In this document: one piece after another, positions 47,846 through 63,236 of the stretch
Layout: each line of letters starts with the position of its first letter
Position numbering within the stretch: position 1 is the stretch's first letter
DNA from: Daucus carota subsp. sativus
Lineage: Eukaryota > Streptophyta > Magnoliopsida > Apiales > Apiaceae
Direction: 5' to 3'
Length of the DNA stretch: 64,000 nucleotides
NCBI RefSeq assembly: GCF_001625215.2
Contig: NC_030383.2
Span: forward strand, 4,848,779 to 4,912,778
Notes under the pieces: model-generated
Told to the model about the DNA's origin: nothing
Database searches by the model: none
Seen by the model: the letters and a program-made list of their open reading frames with translations, nothing else
Made by a program: the position numbers and the translations under genes

Positions 47846-48545
47846 AAATGGATGGAATAGGTTTGTTTAAAACTTTATAGCGTATATGTTCTCTTTGTCA
47901 TTTACACACATTACTTTATGTTTCTCTGGTATCTACAGGCTAGAAATAAACCCCACATGGTCATGCATCTCCTTTGTCGACGAAAAAGGTACAATGTTAT
48001 AATATTGCCAATACATGTTTCTGCCATTCAAAGTGTTATAAAATGCCATGCATATAGTATTTCTAATGATCAAGTTAATTTCTTAGATACTTCTTAGCAG
48101 ATACTCCTTACTCCAGTGTTGTGCAGTCATCTGAAACTACTCTTTATAAAATTAAAAAAATATCAGCATAATTATATATAGAGAGTATATCAATGTGTTG
48201 CTTAGTGTTGTTATTTTCCAGTATACTCTTCAATTCTGTTGTTTTTATCATGCCGGTATTTGTATTCAAAGATGTGACTATTGCATCAATTATATGCTGC
48301 AGAATTTATTTTTTTGACTGCTGCACATCACCCGATTAGAGAAATTCTGAAGAAGTAGAGAAACTAAGGGACTATAGTCGAGCTCCAGTTTACTACTGAC
48401 ATCTCGAAACATTTTTGAGTAACTAAGGGAATATAGTCGAGCTCCAGTTTACTACTGACATCGGTCATATAGCTGACGTCTGACGACCATGAACCGAAAA
48501 GAGCACTTATGAGTATTTGGGTTTTGACTGAATCCCAAAACAACA

Positions 48546-48627
48546 TGGTACGGGAACCTGGTAGATGTAAGAGAATTCTCTGGTGGAGGTCAGGATCTGT
48601 ATATACGAGTTGATCGTGACGAGTTAG
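48546..48627 (+). pseudogene. S-domain receptor kinase fragment (PAN-domain end)
   Basis: The frame WYGNLVDVREFSGGGQDLYI continues to DELG and a GTATGT donor, the end of the PAN/S-locus region of G-type lectin receptor-like kinases. No kinase domain follows. In an intact gene this lies after the lectin part, but here it comes before it. Confidence 0.75.
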
Positions 48628-48941
48628 GTATGTAGTTATTGTTTTAAGGCTATGCAAAGAATTTTTCATACTTCGATTGAATTTCTCCTTTTATTCTAGA
48701 CATATATTTGAGCCACATGCAACTTCAATAGTCACGCATTATATATTTGAACACCCAACGCAAGTTTCATGTGATTTTCCGGAACCATTTATAATATATA
48801 GAATGGAGTTGACTCTTATTTGTATGGAGTTTGATACTTCCCGAGCATCCACGTTGTGACCTAACAAATCACATTTAAAACATAATGTTCTTAAACAATT
48901 GTTATCTTGATGTTAATTTTGTGCTGTACAAAGATGCATTT

Positions 48942-49063
48942 AGTGAAAAGAACTTTGTCTGGCAAGGTTTTGACCATCTGGCTGATACTTATCTTCCTGA
49001 AATGAAGCTTGGCTGGAACAAGAAGACTGGAAAAAAAAATAAGTTTATGACTTCTTGGAAGAG
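48942..49063 (+). pseudogene. S-domain receptor kinase fragment (lectin region)
   Basis: Within a 91-aa frame (48885-49160), VWQGFDHLADTYLPEMKLGW followed by NKKTGKKNKFMTSWKR matches the B-lectin/S-locus glycoprotein segment (family pattern VWQSFDYPTDT, then LPGMKLG). Conserved aromatic and Gly residues remain, but the frame soon leaves the family. No start, PAN or kinase portion is joined to it. Confidence 0.75.
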
Positions 49064-49129
49064 AAATATATCAGAAATATTTCCAAACTTTGATACAATG
49101 ACGCGAGTTACATTTTTACAATTACGCGA

Positions 49130-50880
49130 GTTACATTTTTTTTGTGTCTCATGTGATTGAAGAATTTAAGTAACATCTATTAGTGTAATATTTAATCTAT
49201 TATGATTATCTTAATTTCTATAGTGGTGATCAGCTTAATGAAGCACTCACTACAAATGCAAGTCGTAGTGCAGACTGCAGAGATCTCATAATTGATAGAG
49301 TTCTTGGGATCTCATAATTGGGCCCCATGGTTGGGTCTAAATTAATATATATTTGACCTTAACTTTATCTTATATTCCTGTTTTTAGTTTGTGTAAAATT
49401 TTCCATTATCCATTCTTTAGTTTGTGTATAATTTTGTTTGTCTTATTTTCAAAGAGAATAAAAAAAATTATGATATTTTCGCAGGTTTCTTTGTTGTACA
49501 TTTATAAGCTCTTCTACATATTACTATATATGCTTCCAGAATGTGTTGCTAATAGTATTGGCGACAAAAGCCTGTGCATAAGCATTGAATCCTTTGCTTA
49601 CGGCGTATCTGAGGTAGTATATGAATGGAGAATGATGCATGTCATTTGATTCTAGCATTTGTTCTGTGTTTATAATTCCAAGTATTAAGGTCAATTTGAT
49701 TGTTGAAGTAGAAAAAGTGATGTTCAAAGGAAACATGGTTCTTGACATGCTATATCATATAGGACAATGAAGAAAAGTTTGGGAATAGGAAATATTTGAT
49801 GCAGATGGGTTAATTACATTGAGAGTGTCAGTATTGTGAAAATCGCTGTCAATGACCCATCTGCATCAATTAAGTGTTGAAGAAAAGTTATTGAGTCTAT
49901 ATAGAAGATTGTGGACTCTAAGTTTCTTATCATTCTTCGAGTGGATGGTTAAAATGGAGGAAGTTGCATAAGGCAGAGTTTGATCAGACAATTATGCTGT
50001 TTTGGGAGATTTAGTTTATTGGTTAAAATTTATAATACTCCATTCATTCTATCAAGTTTCCTGTTTGAATGTTGGCTCTCTCATATCTTTCAAAATTTTA
50101 GTGCCATTTTATGATATAAATACTAATCACTCAATACTTTTTTTCCACTTTTTTATTGTATTAATTAAATATTTATTGTTTCCACAATTTTACCTAAAGG
50201 GTGGACAAAAGAATAAATCACAGAAACAAATATTATAGAATATAAAAAAGAGAAAAAAGACTAAAAATTCTGAAAAAAAAGATATACAAAAGTCTCAAAT
50301 AGGCCTGACAAAAAAAATCTCAAAAAGGAAACATATATTATTTTGAACAAGAAAAAGATATAATAAATATAAATGTTTTTATAGAATTATAAAGTTATTG
50401 GACATAAAAAGGTGAACACACAAAAATATAAATATAAAAAAAAGAAAAAAAATATAAACTGTCACGTGTTTCTTCGTTTCTTCTTGATATTTTTCCAATC
50501 GTTTTTGCATTTCAATAAGGCCAAGATTGTTTGGATTATTGCTTCCAGTAGTCACATGAACAAAATTTTCATTGTTTTTATTATTGATGCGTGTTTAAGG
50601 ATTTTCGACAAAGTTTGTTTCAGAAAATATTTTTACTGTTTGCTATACATTGTTCTATCCTAAATGTAATGATATGTGGAGATCACAATATTTTGAGTCA
50701 TATTCATTTCATGTTTAAAAATTAAATTTTTGCAGGTTGTTATGCTAAATAGTTTGTAATTGTGATACGCGTTTAAATATTAATTATCTACGAGTTATTA
50801 TGAGAAGTAATTTTTAATCGTAATATCCACCAGTGATATATTTTTTTATCACCATCGAAAACCGGTTGAAATTTATTGGA
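49130..50880. other. AT-rich DNA inside the presumed Helitron
   Basis: No exon of a known family. A run of A-rich sequence at about 50250-50460 separates the gene fragments from the Helitron 3' end. Weak open frames at 49353-49649 and 50412-50663 show no domain. Confidence 0.3.
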
Positions 50881-50890
50881 ACATCAATAA

Positions 50891-50922
50891 TTTCCGTGTG
50901 CGAAGCACGGGCAAAAAGCTAG
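50891..50922 (+). mobile_element. Helitron 3' terminus
   Basis: CCGTGTGCGAAGCACGG forms a short hairpin, followed eight bases on by CTAG at 50919-50922 and a T. This is the canonical Helitron 3' end (hairpin, then CTRR, inserted before T). The matching 5' TC end was not located, so the size is unknown; the permuted gene fragments at 46.9-49.1 kb may belong to this element. Confidence 0.75.
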
Positions 50923-51230
50923 TTCTGAATAGAATTTTTAAAACTAAATCTTTTTAATCTGTCAAACAAAAAACTGTATAATTTATTTGGACAAAATATA
51001 GCAGTACCTACCAAATTTCTGATTTTTTTCATAAAACTCTAACAAAACGTGAATGTAACATGAAAATTGTCCAATCAGCGACGTGTAAGGCTCCCATTGA
51101 GCGTCATAATTCACTGTCCACCAAATCCCATAATACCAGCACCTCATCATCTTTCACCATTTTTTACACGCCTTGCATTCTCTACCTACAATAACAAACA
51201 ATAATTAAATATTTCACGATCCATACCACA

Positions 51231-55521
<4,291 letters not shown>

Positions 55522-56426
55522 AACTTCTAGTGGGTGCAAAATTTACTAAAATTCTTTAACCTCATTGGTTTCCAAATATTTTAAACACTGTTTTTAGATT
55601 TGATTGGTTCAGGAAGACGTGCAATGCTTACTCGTATGTTTTCTAGTACTTTAAAATGGCTTTGCAGGCATCATTCGGGACTAGATGTGTCGGGACAATA
55701 GATGATAAACCAATTTTTCGGACTATTTAATCGCGCTTTCCTTCTTTAATTGTACAAGGTAGGAATCTATATGTTTGGAAACTTCTTACTGATATAAAAA
55801 TTGAACAATAGCCATCTTAAAACAAATCGAGCTAATGATATCTTTTTTACCCTTTTAATACAAATAGTAGTTTAGTTTGATTTTATGAGGGGTAGCTATA
55901 TAAAAGTATTCAAATAAACACCTCAATAAATGTAAAAATTGGTTTGTGTGCATCTCTCTAAAAAAATGCAGGTAAAATGGGACAGAGGGAGTACTATTAC
56001 ACCCACTACTTTCCTCTACTATCTCAAATCTATTATTAAATATTGATAGGTCCCACCACTTTACTCACTTTTCATCTAACTTTACTCATTTTTTATACAT
56101 TGTCTTGGTCTCCGTGTCCCCCTTCAATGTAAACAATCGAGGGGACGGAGGGAGTACTTATTAAAAATGATGGACCCTACATATATAAAAACTCCACCAA
56201 TCTAAATAAGCTAAATATATCAAATTTAGCTCTTAATATGTGTTCATGCGCGCACACACCAGCCAAACACTTTCACAAATTACTTCTATCCATCCAAGTT
56301 CCCCAGCAAAAATCACTACTATTTCCGCCGATAGGGTTACTCGTTAGTTGTTACTATATCCAAGCTGTAATCCTTCTGTTCAATTTAATGGTTTGCAGAC
56401 TACTAGCATATATATATATATATATA
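55522..56426. other. MDHAR 3' region and truncated Stowaway-like pieces
   Basis: About 55522-55800 is the likely 3' UTR. Around 55980-56154 two Stowaway-type ends (GGGACAGAGGGAG and GGGACGGAGGGAG) point the same way, so at least one copy is broken. The internal sequence matches the 52031 MITE in inverted orientation. A (TA)n tract at 56408-56426 borders the next element. Confidence 0.5.
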
Positions 56427-57287
56427 GGGGAGGGTTCTGGTACAAACTTACAAACTTTTTTTGTTCAACACATATATAACTTGAGTTCAACATTTTTTCA
56501 ACATTTTTTGTTGAACATTGATTAAAATAGTGGTGGATAAGTACATAAACCAATTTTTAAATGTAAGAACTAAGGTAAACATGTTATATAACTAATATTT
56601 ATGTTTCTAGACCCTACCCAAACCCCAGAGGTATAGTTTAAACATCTTTTTAGATATATTCAACACAATGATAATTAGTGTTCAACACCCGATGTTGAAC
56701 CCCAGTTATAAATGTGTTGAAAACGCGATTTATTTATGCGTTATTTTTAAAAATTGTGATGTTTTTTGACGAATTTTCAACATGGATACTTTATATAACT
56801 AAGGATTAACACGATGGGAGAATAAAAAATAGGGATAGGATCAAATAAAAACTTTTTTAAGTTACAAACTTACAAACTTTTTTTTATTCTCCCATCGTGT
56901 TAATCCTTAGTTATATAAAGTATCCATGTTGAAAATTCGTCAAAAAACATCACAATTTTTAAAAATAACGCATAAATAAATCGCGTTTTCAACACATTTA
57001 TAACTGGGGTTCAACATCGGGTGTTGAACACTAATTATCATTGTGTTGAATATATCTAAAAAGATGTTTAAACTATACCTCTGGGGTTTGGGTAGGGTCT
57101 AGAAACATAAATATTAGTTATATAACATGTTTACCTTAGTTCTTACATTTAAAAATTGGTTTATGTACTTATCCACCACTATTTTAATCAATGTTCAACA
57201 AAAAATGTTGAAAAAATGTTGAACTCAAGTTATATATGCATTGAACAAAAAAAGTTTGTAAGTTTGTAAGTTTGTACCAGAACCCTC

Positions 57288-57289
<2 letters not shown>
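56427..57289. repeat. Large palindrome: two inverted copies of a TA-bordered element
   Basis: Left arm 56427-56828 and right arm 56880-57289 are inverted copies about 400 bp long, nearly identical by eye, with a 51-bp centre. The outer ends are GGGGAGGGTTCTGGTACAAA and its complement. The right copy includes a second kind of end (ATAGGATCAAATAAAAAC), which the left copy lacks. TA microsatellites lie on both outer sides (56408-56426, 57290-57328). No ORF. A transcript through it would fold into a long, nearly perfect double-stranded RNA. Confidence 0.92.
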
Positions 57290-57328
<39 letters not shown>

Positions 57329-57331
<3 letters not shown>

Positions 57332-57779
57332 GCGGGTTCTGGTACAAACTTACAAACTTTCTGCGTTCAACACATATATAATTTGAGTTCAACATTTTTT
57401 CTAACATATTTTGTTGAACATCGATTAAAATTTGTGTTGGAGAAGTACATAACCTAATTTTTCAATGTAAGAACTAAGTTAAATGTATTATATAACTAAT
57501 ATTTATAATTCTAGACCCTACCCCCACCCCAGAGGTATAGTTTAAGCATCTTTATAGATATATTCAACATAATGATAATAAGTGTTCTACACCCGATGTT
57601 GAACCCCAGTTACAATTAAATGTGTTGAAATAGCGATCTATTTATGCGATATTTTTAAAAATTGTGATGTTTTTTCAAGAATTTTCAATGCAGATACTTT
57701 CTATAATTAAAAATCAACATGATCGGAGAATAAAAAAAAGTTTGTAAGTTTGTAACTTAAAAAAGTTTTTATTTGATCC

Positions 57780-57785
<6 letters not shown>
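57329..57785. mobile_element. Third copy of the TA-bordered element
   Basis: 457 bp, direct orientation relative to the left arm at 56427, with GGGGCGGGTTCTGGTACAAA at the left end and AAGTTTTTATTTGATCCTAT at the right. (TA)n lies on both sides. It is more diverged than the two palindrome arms are from each other, so it is an older or separate copy. It gives the fullest view of the element's two ends, which share TACAAACTTACAAAC. Confidence 0.8.
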
Positions 57786-57875
<90 letters not shown>

Positions 57876-57878
57876 TGA
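57786..57878. repeat. TA microsatellite
   Basis: Long (TA)n with a few G interruptions. The open frames of repeated Ile-Tyr here and near 57272 and 57225 are translation of the repeat. Confidence 0.95.
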
Positions 57879-57959
57879 TTTTCCTTCAATTAAAATTTTA
57901 TGGTTATGTTAATTCAGATCGAGGACACCGTTATGGGCATAGCTTGCATTTATATATTA

Positions 57960-58133
57960 CTAGCCTTTAACCCGTGCGAAGCACGGGCGGATATATAGTT
58001 CGTAATTTATTATTTATAATTTAAATTTTAACATCATTTTATTAGTATTTTAGTATTAATGGATTGAATTTTAATTAAATTACATTATTCAACTGACTAT
58101 ATTTTCTCCCGATTACTTAAAAATGGACAAACC

Positions 58134-58185
<52 letters not shown>

Positions 58186-58693
58186 GATTTTAGTACATTT
58201 AATCCGAATTTAGTACAGATTTAGAAATAAAAAATCAAAAAATTCTAATCTTTTCCAAACATAGCCGATCGTGTAATACCTTTGAAAGATTCAGTAATCT
58301 AATCAATCAAATTTGAACATAATTTTGTGATCTTGGTTTTTCTGACAACAAAAACTTTTAATATTAGATCTACAAAGGGTTATGTAATGGTTATATTGAA
58401 ATAGAACACGTTAAAGTTAAAAAGAGTTATATGAAGGTTCTTGTTAAAAAAAAAGATATTCAAAATTGTATATTTATAATTTTATTTATAACATCATTAT
58501 AAATTTTTTAATGAAATATTATATGATAATGTATTGTTATGAGTGTTTTTAGTATTTGAAACTGTTTATAATATTAATAGACTCCATATTTGTAGACTTA
58601 TAGTACCAAAAGGAGAGTACCAAACCAAAAATTATAACTAAAACCTTAGACTACAAATTATACGCATGTTGGCTTATTATAGTATAATATAGA
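57960..58693 (-). mobile_element. Non-autonomous Helitron
   Basis: On the minus strand it starts TCTATATTATACTATAATAA at 58693 and ends with the hairpin CCCGTGCTTCGCACGGG and CTAG at 57963-57960. Flanks are A and T as expected. 734 bp, same family as 1540-2124, here lengthened by a (TA)n block at about 58139-58180. No ORF. Confidence 0.85.
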
Positions 58694-59000
58694 TGAGGAG
58701 TGGTGGAAAGCTGAAGCTGATCAACCTTTTTCTACTCGTAAGATGCTTCACTCTTGCAGTCAATTACTACCCCCAAAGTATGCAAAATTTTAATTTAATA
58801 ATTAGCAACAACGGAATAGAAGTGCTATTCCATCATTTATTCATGATGTCTACCTATTTCTAATCAATGGTTTATTCTGGTCAATAGATATATAAGTCGA
58901 ACTGAGAGCATCTCCAAGAGCCTCTTAGTTGGCTTCTAAATATAATATAAACAATATAGCTCTTACTAATTTAGTACAAATTTAAGAGTGTAAACTCTAA

Positions 59001-59412
59001 GAGCAAGTCCAATAGGTTACCTATCTCATTACTTATTAATAATATAAAATAATGAATCATAGTGAGTCTTAGTGATTTAGGTAATCTACTTTTAGTGTCA
59101 ACTCCAATAGCAATCCCTATATTTGTTCTCCTAAAATTATTTTAATAATAAATTTGGGAGAGAGAATGGGAAAGGGAGGGAAAAGACAAAGAAAGAATGA
59201 GAGAGATATTTTTTTATTCATAAATAATATATAGGTAATGGCTAGGGGTTACTTATAAATTAGGGGTTACTTATAAATAAGTAATGGCTAGCATATTGGA
59301 GCATGTGCTAGTGATTTAGGAGCTCACTAGGAGAGTGTTGGAGTGGGTTTTTTTGGTTCATTATCTAAATGTGAGTTTAGAAGCTCATATAAGTAACCTA
59401 TTGGACTTGCTC
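59001..59412. mobile_element. Inner Tourist-like MITE 1
   Basis: Ends GAGCAAGTCCAATAGGTTAC and GTAACCTATTGGACTTGCTC are perfect 20-bp inverted repeats. TAA at 58998-59000 and 59413-59415 is the target duplication. Its intact TIR suggests it is younger than its host element. Confidence 0.88.
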
Positions 59413-59602
59413 TAACAATACTCTCTATATCTCTTCTCTATTTCATATTTTATTAATATTGGGCTCCATTATAAAACAAAAAGAGAAGGAAAAGTGGAGG
59501 TGAATGGAAGTGAAAGAATTTTTTATTGTGCAAAATTAAATTAAGAGCTATGTGGTGGCTCTTAACTTTGAGGAGAGAGGAGAGATAAATAAGAGGCTCT
59601 TA

Positions 59603-59931
59603 GGTTGTGTTCACTTGGAGTGAATGGAATGAAGAGAGAATAGAATGAATTTTGTACTTTAAAATGGTGTTGATCAAAGAAATTGTATATAATTTTCATT
59701 CCTTCAATCATTCCAACCATACTATTTTAACTATAACTCTAACCCACATGTTTTGGAAGGAATGCTCATTCCATTTCAACATCATGTTTCTTCACAATCT
59801 TTCTCACAAAAAAATTAACTACATTCATATTTTGTCACCATTATCTCATACTTTCTTCTTTCTCCTTAAAATTTCTATATAATTTTTCATTTCATTCTCC
59901 CCTCATTCCATTTCACGAAGTGAACACAGCC
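59603..59931. mobile_element. Inner Tourist-like MITE 2
   Basis: Ends GGTTGTGTTCACTT and AAGTGAACACAGCC with inner GGAATGA matches, flanked by TTA at 59600-59602 and 59932-59934. 329 bp. The 76-aa frame at 59652 lies inside and is not a gene. Confidence 0.82.
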
Positions 59932-60092
59932 TTAGTGATTTGAGGAGCCACTAAGAGTCTCTTGCAGCAAGTTTTTTTCTCATCCTCCTCAAATCTCGAA
60001 GTTAAGAGCCTAATTGAAGAGTCTCTTGGAGATGCTCTAAGCTTATAATTACAATGACGATTGCCTCAACTTAACCATGTAAAAATGATATT

Positions 60093-60239
60093 GCAGCTGA
60101 AGTCCTGGAAGATTTAGATTTTCGCCCAACTGACATTATACACAATACAGAGGATACAATACCATTGCGTAAATACGCTGAAGTTTCTCAAACTGAAGCC
60201 AGAAACCGTTGCAGAAAGAGTCTCTTCGGTGGTCTTTAG
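60093..60239 (+). other. Possible coding exon fragment, unrecognised
   Basis: After a TTGCAG acceptor-like site an open frame of 48 codons reads AAEVLEDLDFRPTDIIHNTE and ends ...SLFGGL, TAG. Codon use looks protein-like, but I do not recognise the family. It may be a last exon of a lost gene or part of the CACTA-like element ending at 60495. Confidence 0.3.
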
Positions 60240-60369
60240 AGTCCCACAAACCTAAAGTAGCCATGACAGCAATACTGCATGCAAAGCATTAACTCTAAGA
60301 AGGCTGCAAGGTCCTACCAATTAGGTCATCAACTCAGCTTCAAATGATCAACTGGTGCTCGTCCAAAAT

Positions 60370-60495
60370 CGGTTGCATTGCTCACTATCCTTCAGAACTC
60401 AAACTAGTAGCCGACGCAATAAAGATGTATAGGCGACCGTTTCTTTAAGAACCGACGCTAAAAGTGCTATGCAGAAAAGCTTTTTTGTACTAGTG
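60370..60495 (-). mobile_element. Solo CACTA-type terminus
   Basis: The plus strand ends GCTTTTTTGTACTAGTG, so the minus strand begins CACTAGTACAAAAAAGC, the standard CACTA/En-Spm terminal form. Subterminal CCGACGC words (60411, 60452) fit. No partner terminus is visible in the window, so this is probably a truncated copy. Confidence 0.65.
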
Positions 60496-60663
60496 AGATT
60501 ACTGGCCTCTGGCCTCTTCCAAAAAAACTCTGCAAATACATAGACCTACAAGAAAGTAGGTTGTTTTTTGCTTCACTTTTTTTATAATCTAAGGACAAGT
60601 TCAAAGTGGCTTAAAGATCCAGATTTGAGTCAATTTTGACCTAAATCTTTGTAAAAGTAGCCT

Positions 60664-61048
60664 AGAGTTGTATTGGATTGTGATTTTAAATTTTTTTTTC
60701 ATTCATAAGCTATTCGATTGGGATTGTTTGAAATTCATTAAGATCTTAACTTATTCAAATTTTAAATTATGCTACAAGTGGTATTGAATTAGGATTTTAA
60801 ATTATGACTTAAAATATGATGGTATTCAATTGGGATATTTTTCTGGATTTCATAAAAATGTATTTTGTGACATTCTTTAATGTATTTTAAGTTTTTTGAA
60901 ATCCCTTTAAAATTCATGAAATTTTGAAACATTGTACTTAAATCCTATCAACGTTTTATCAAAAATCCAAACAACAAAATTAAAATCATATACAATCCAT
61001 TAAAATCTATAACTAAACAATTTTTTAAATTCACAATCGAATACACTA
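60664..61048. mobile_element. Decayed relative of the 44547 MITE
   Basis: Begins GAGTTGTATTGGATTG and ends CAATCGAATACACTA. Internal GGTATTCAATTGGGAT and CATTCTTTAATGTATTTTAAG words match 44547-45009. The ends are diverged and no clean target duplication remains. Confidence 0.65.
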
Positions 61049-62493
61049 AATCCCGGTACAAATCTAGGCAGCTGATTAGTGCTGCTTAGTCTCTGTCCAA
61101 ATTTGGACTGCTCAATAGTGAAGGACTAAATCTTTCTAATTATACATATTAAACTTTTATCTTTTAGCTAATTAATTGTTTATATGTTAATATAATTATC
61201 CTTTTTTTTATAATAAGTCATATACATATGTATACATAATCGTATATATGTGTGTATAGAATATTCTTTTTTAATATTTAAAAGATATATAAAAGATTTA
61301 TATATTAATATGTAGTGACACATATTTAATTATATTAATAAACATTTTAATTATATTAATAACATTTTTTTTATTGATTCAAAACACATGAATCTAGTTA
61401 TATTAATAAACATTTTTTTTATTGATTCAAAACACATGAATATAGTTAATAAAATATTGCATATAATAATAATAAATTATTAAGTGTTCGAAGTAATATT
61501 TTGGAAACTTTATTTTCTTACTTTTTTTATCATGTCACATTATATGATATAAGTATCAAAATTATACATTAATTTCAAAAATCTAATATTTAACCAAAAA
61601 CATATATTAAAAAAAAAGTTTTTAAAAACATATTGTTCCTTTTGTACTAGTTTAAAACATATATTAAAAACATATTAAAACATATTGTTCCTTTTGTACT
61701 AGTTTTTTCACTAAAAAAAATTCTTATAATACTTATATATTTCTACGACTAACGCAAATTTATTAAATAAATTCTCAGTATCTTTATTTGAGTTGTTTAC
61801 TTTTTCTTTCTTCTATTTTATTTACTCATTAATGAAGAGATTACTATACATTAATCATTTACTTATAATCATTTAGCTAAATTAATTGTATAAAGATGAA
61901 TATGTTTGATATTCAATTTTTTTATTAAACATTCTTAAAAAAGACTATTTGAAACGAAGAAAAATAATAAATATAATATTATTAAATAAATCTATCATAT
62001 CATTAACCTACTAAAGTGTAATAAGAATAATTAGTAATAGTTTGAATACGTTTTTGGTCAATCCTTAATTTTGTGTGTATTATTTTAAAATTCAAATAGA
62101 TGAAAAATTGAGAAAATAAAATTACCATCAATAACACATATTAATATTACAAAAGATAGATGATAAAAATATATATTATTTGTAATAATTATTTATAATA
62201 TAGGACAATTGATGAATAATTGTTTTGCCGTTATTTTATTTTTAGTATTGCATTGTCATGCAGAAGAACAATACATTAGACATGTTATCCATATAGCCGT
62301 GACTCGAAAAAAGTATTTTAAAATATAATTTTTTTGAAAAAACATAATTGATGTGTAAATAATAGATTTGAATATATTCATTAAATTTTTCAATATTAAT
62401 AAGATACAGACATCCAATAATAATATATTATTAAAAAAAATAGATGTTAAAAATTAAATCTAAATTTCAAACTGTATACTACACTAAAGTATA
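61049..62493. other. Very AT-rich intergenic DNA with local duplications
   Basis: No gene. A 48-bp tandem pair (ATTGATTCAAAACACATGAAT) lies at about 61373-61445. ACATATTGTTCCTTTTGTAC(TAGTTT) occurs twice at about 61629 and 61681. Confidence 0.6.
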
Positions 62494-62716
62494 CTCCCTC
62501 CATTCCAAAATAATAGGCCGTGTTTTGCCGTTTTCTATAGGTACTTTGAGGTGTAAAAAAATTGTATTTCTACACATTATTTTTAGATTTTTTCTAATGA
62601 TTAAAAATACAGATGTTAAATTTTTATTAAAAACATTTTTTGAGAATAATATATACAAGTATTGTTTTTAAAACTAAACTACATCCACAAAGCAACTGTT
62701 ATTTTGGGACGGAGAG
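62494..62716. mobile_element. Stowaway-type MITE
   Basis: Ends CTCCCTCCATTCCAAAATAA and GTTATTTTGGGACGGAGAG, flanked by TA (62492-62493, 62717-62718). It has the GAGGTGTAAAAAAA word also found in the hairpin at 44107. It lies about 310 bp upstream of the ORF at 63027. Confidence 0.8.
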
Positions 62717-62718
62717 TA

Positions 62719-63026
62719 ATTATGTATACGTCAGAAATGAGACATGAATTGTTATTGGACCGATTCAGTTGTGAATCCTGCACATAGACCGCCTCATTCA
62801 CATGTAGAGTGGGACCCCATCTCGATGCCAACACACCAGAGTCATGATACGTGTCGAGTGCACATACATCCCCCGGCTGTCTTAAACGATGATTTGGTGC
62901 AACAGGTGTCAAGCTCTCAAAATTTGTTTTCAACATTAATCTCTTGTTGTCTGTGCTTGCTTCTGCTCGGTAATATTTCATCTTCTTTCTTCTGGTTGTT
63001 CTCTCTTTGCTTCAACGATTACTAAG
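62719..63026 (+). promoter_or_regulatory. Presumed promoter and 5' UTR of the gene at 63027
   Basis: Lies between a MITE and the start codon. TACGTGTC at 62848-62855 resembles an ABA-response element core (ACGTG). CT-rich sequence just before the ATG (about 62930-63010) is typical of a plant leader. No TATA box is clear. Confidence 0.35.
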
Positions 63027-63236
63027 ATGATGATGCAAACTGAGGGAGATCCGAGTTTGAAGTTGCGTTCCTCTTTCTCACTGAATCTGGAACTAGAGGT
63101 AGCAGAAGCTTTGACAGACCTAGCTAAGCCTTTAGAGATTAATATACCTGAGCAACCAGAAGCTTTTTCTCCGTCCATCGACGAGTCTTTAGAACCGACC
63201 TCTCCTTTGCATCTTGCTCTGTGGACAGACAACCAG
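63027..63236 (+). CDS. First coding exon of an unrecognised gene (partial)
   Basis: 70 codons from an ATGATGATG start to a CAG|GTTGGT donor, phase 0. The sequence is acidic with Leu-rich helices (LNLELEVAEALTDLAKPL), then Pro/Ser-rich (EQPEAFSPSIDE), and ends LHLALWTDNQ. There is no signal peptide or membrane segment. I do not recognise the family. The rest would lie to the right; 63237-64000 is intron-like and AT-rich with no second exon visible. Confidence 0.55.

Larger units (their letters stand above)
58906..60037. mobile_element. Tourist-like MITE containing two further MITEs
   Basis: Ends GAGCATCTCCAAGAGCCTCT and (read inward from the right) GAGCATCTCCAAGAGACTCT, with inner CTAAGAGGCTC words. 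Flanking triplets are TGA (58903-58905) and TAA (60038-60040), one mismatch from a Harbinger TAA duplication. Without its two inserts the element is about 390 bp. Confidence 0.75.

Noticed and set aside
57225..57970. ORFs with long Ile-Tyr runs
   Set aside because: Translation of the TA microsatellites at the borders of the inverted elements.
58693..58863. 56-aa ORF starting at the Helitron border with a signal-peptide-like start
   Set aside because: The ATG overlaps the Helitron boundary, there is no downstream support, and no family is recognised.
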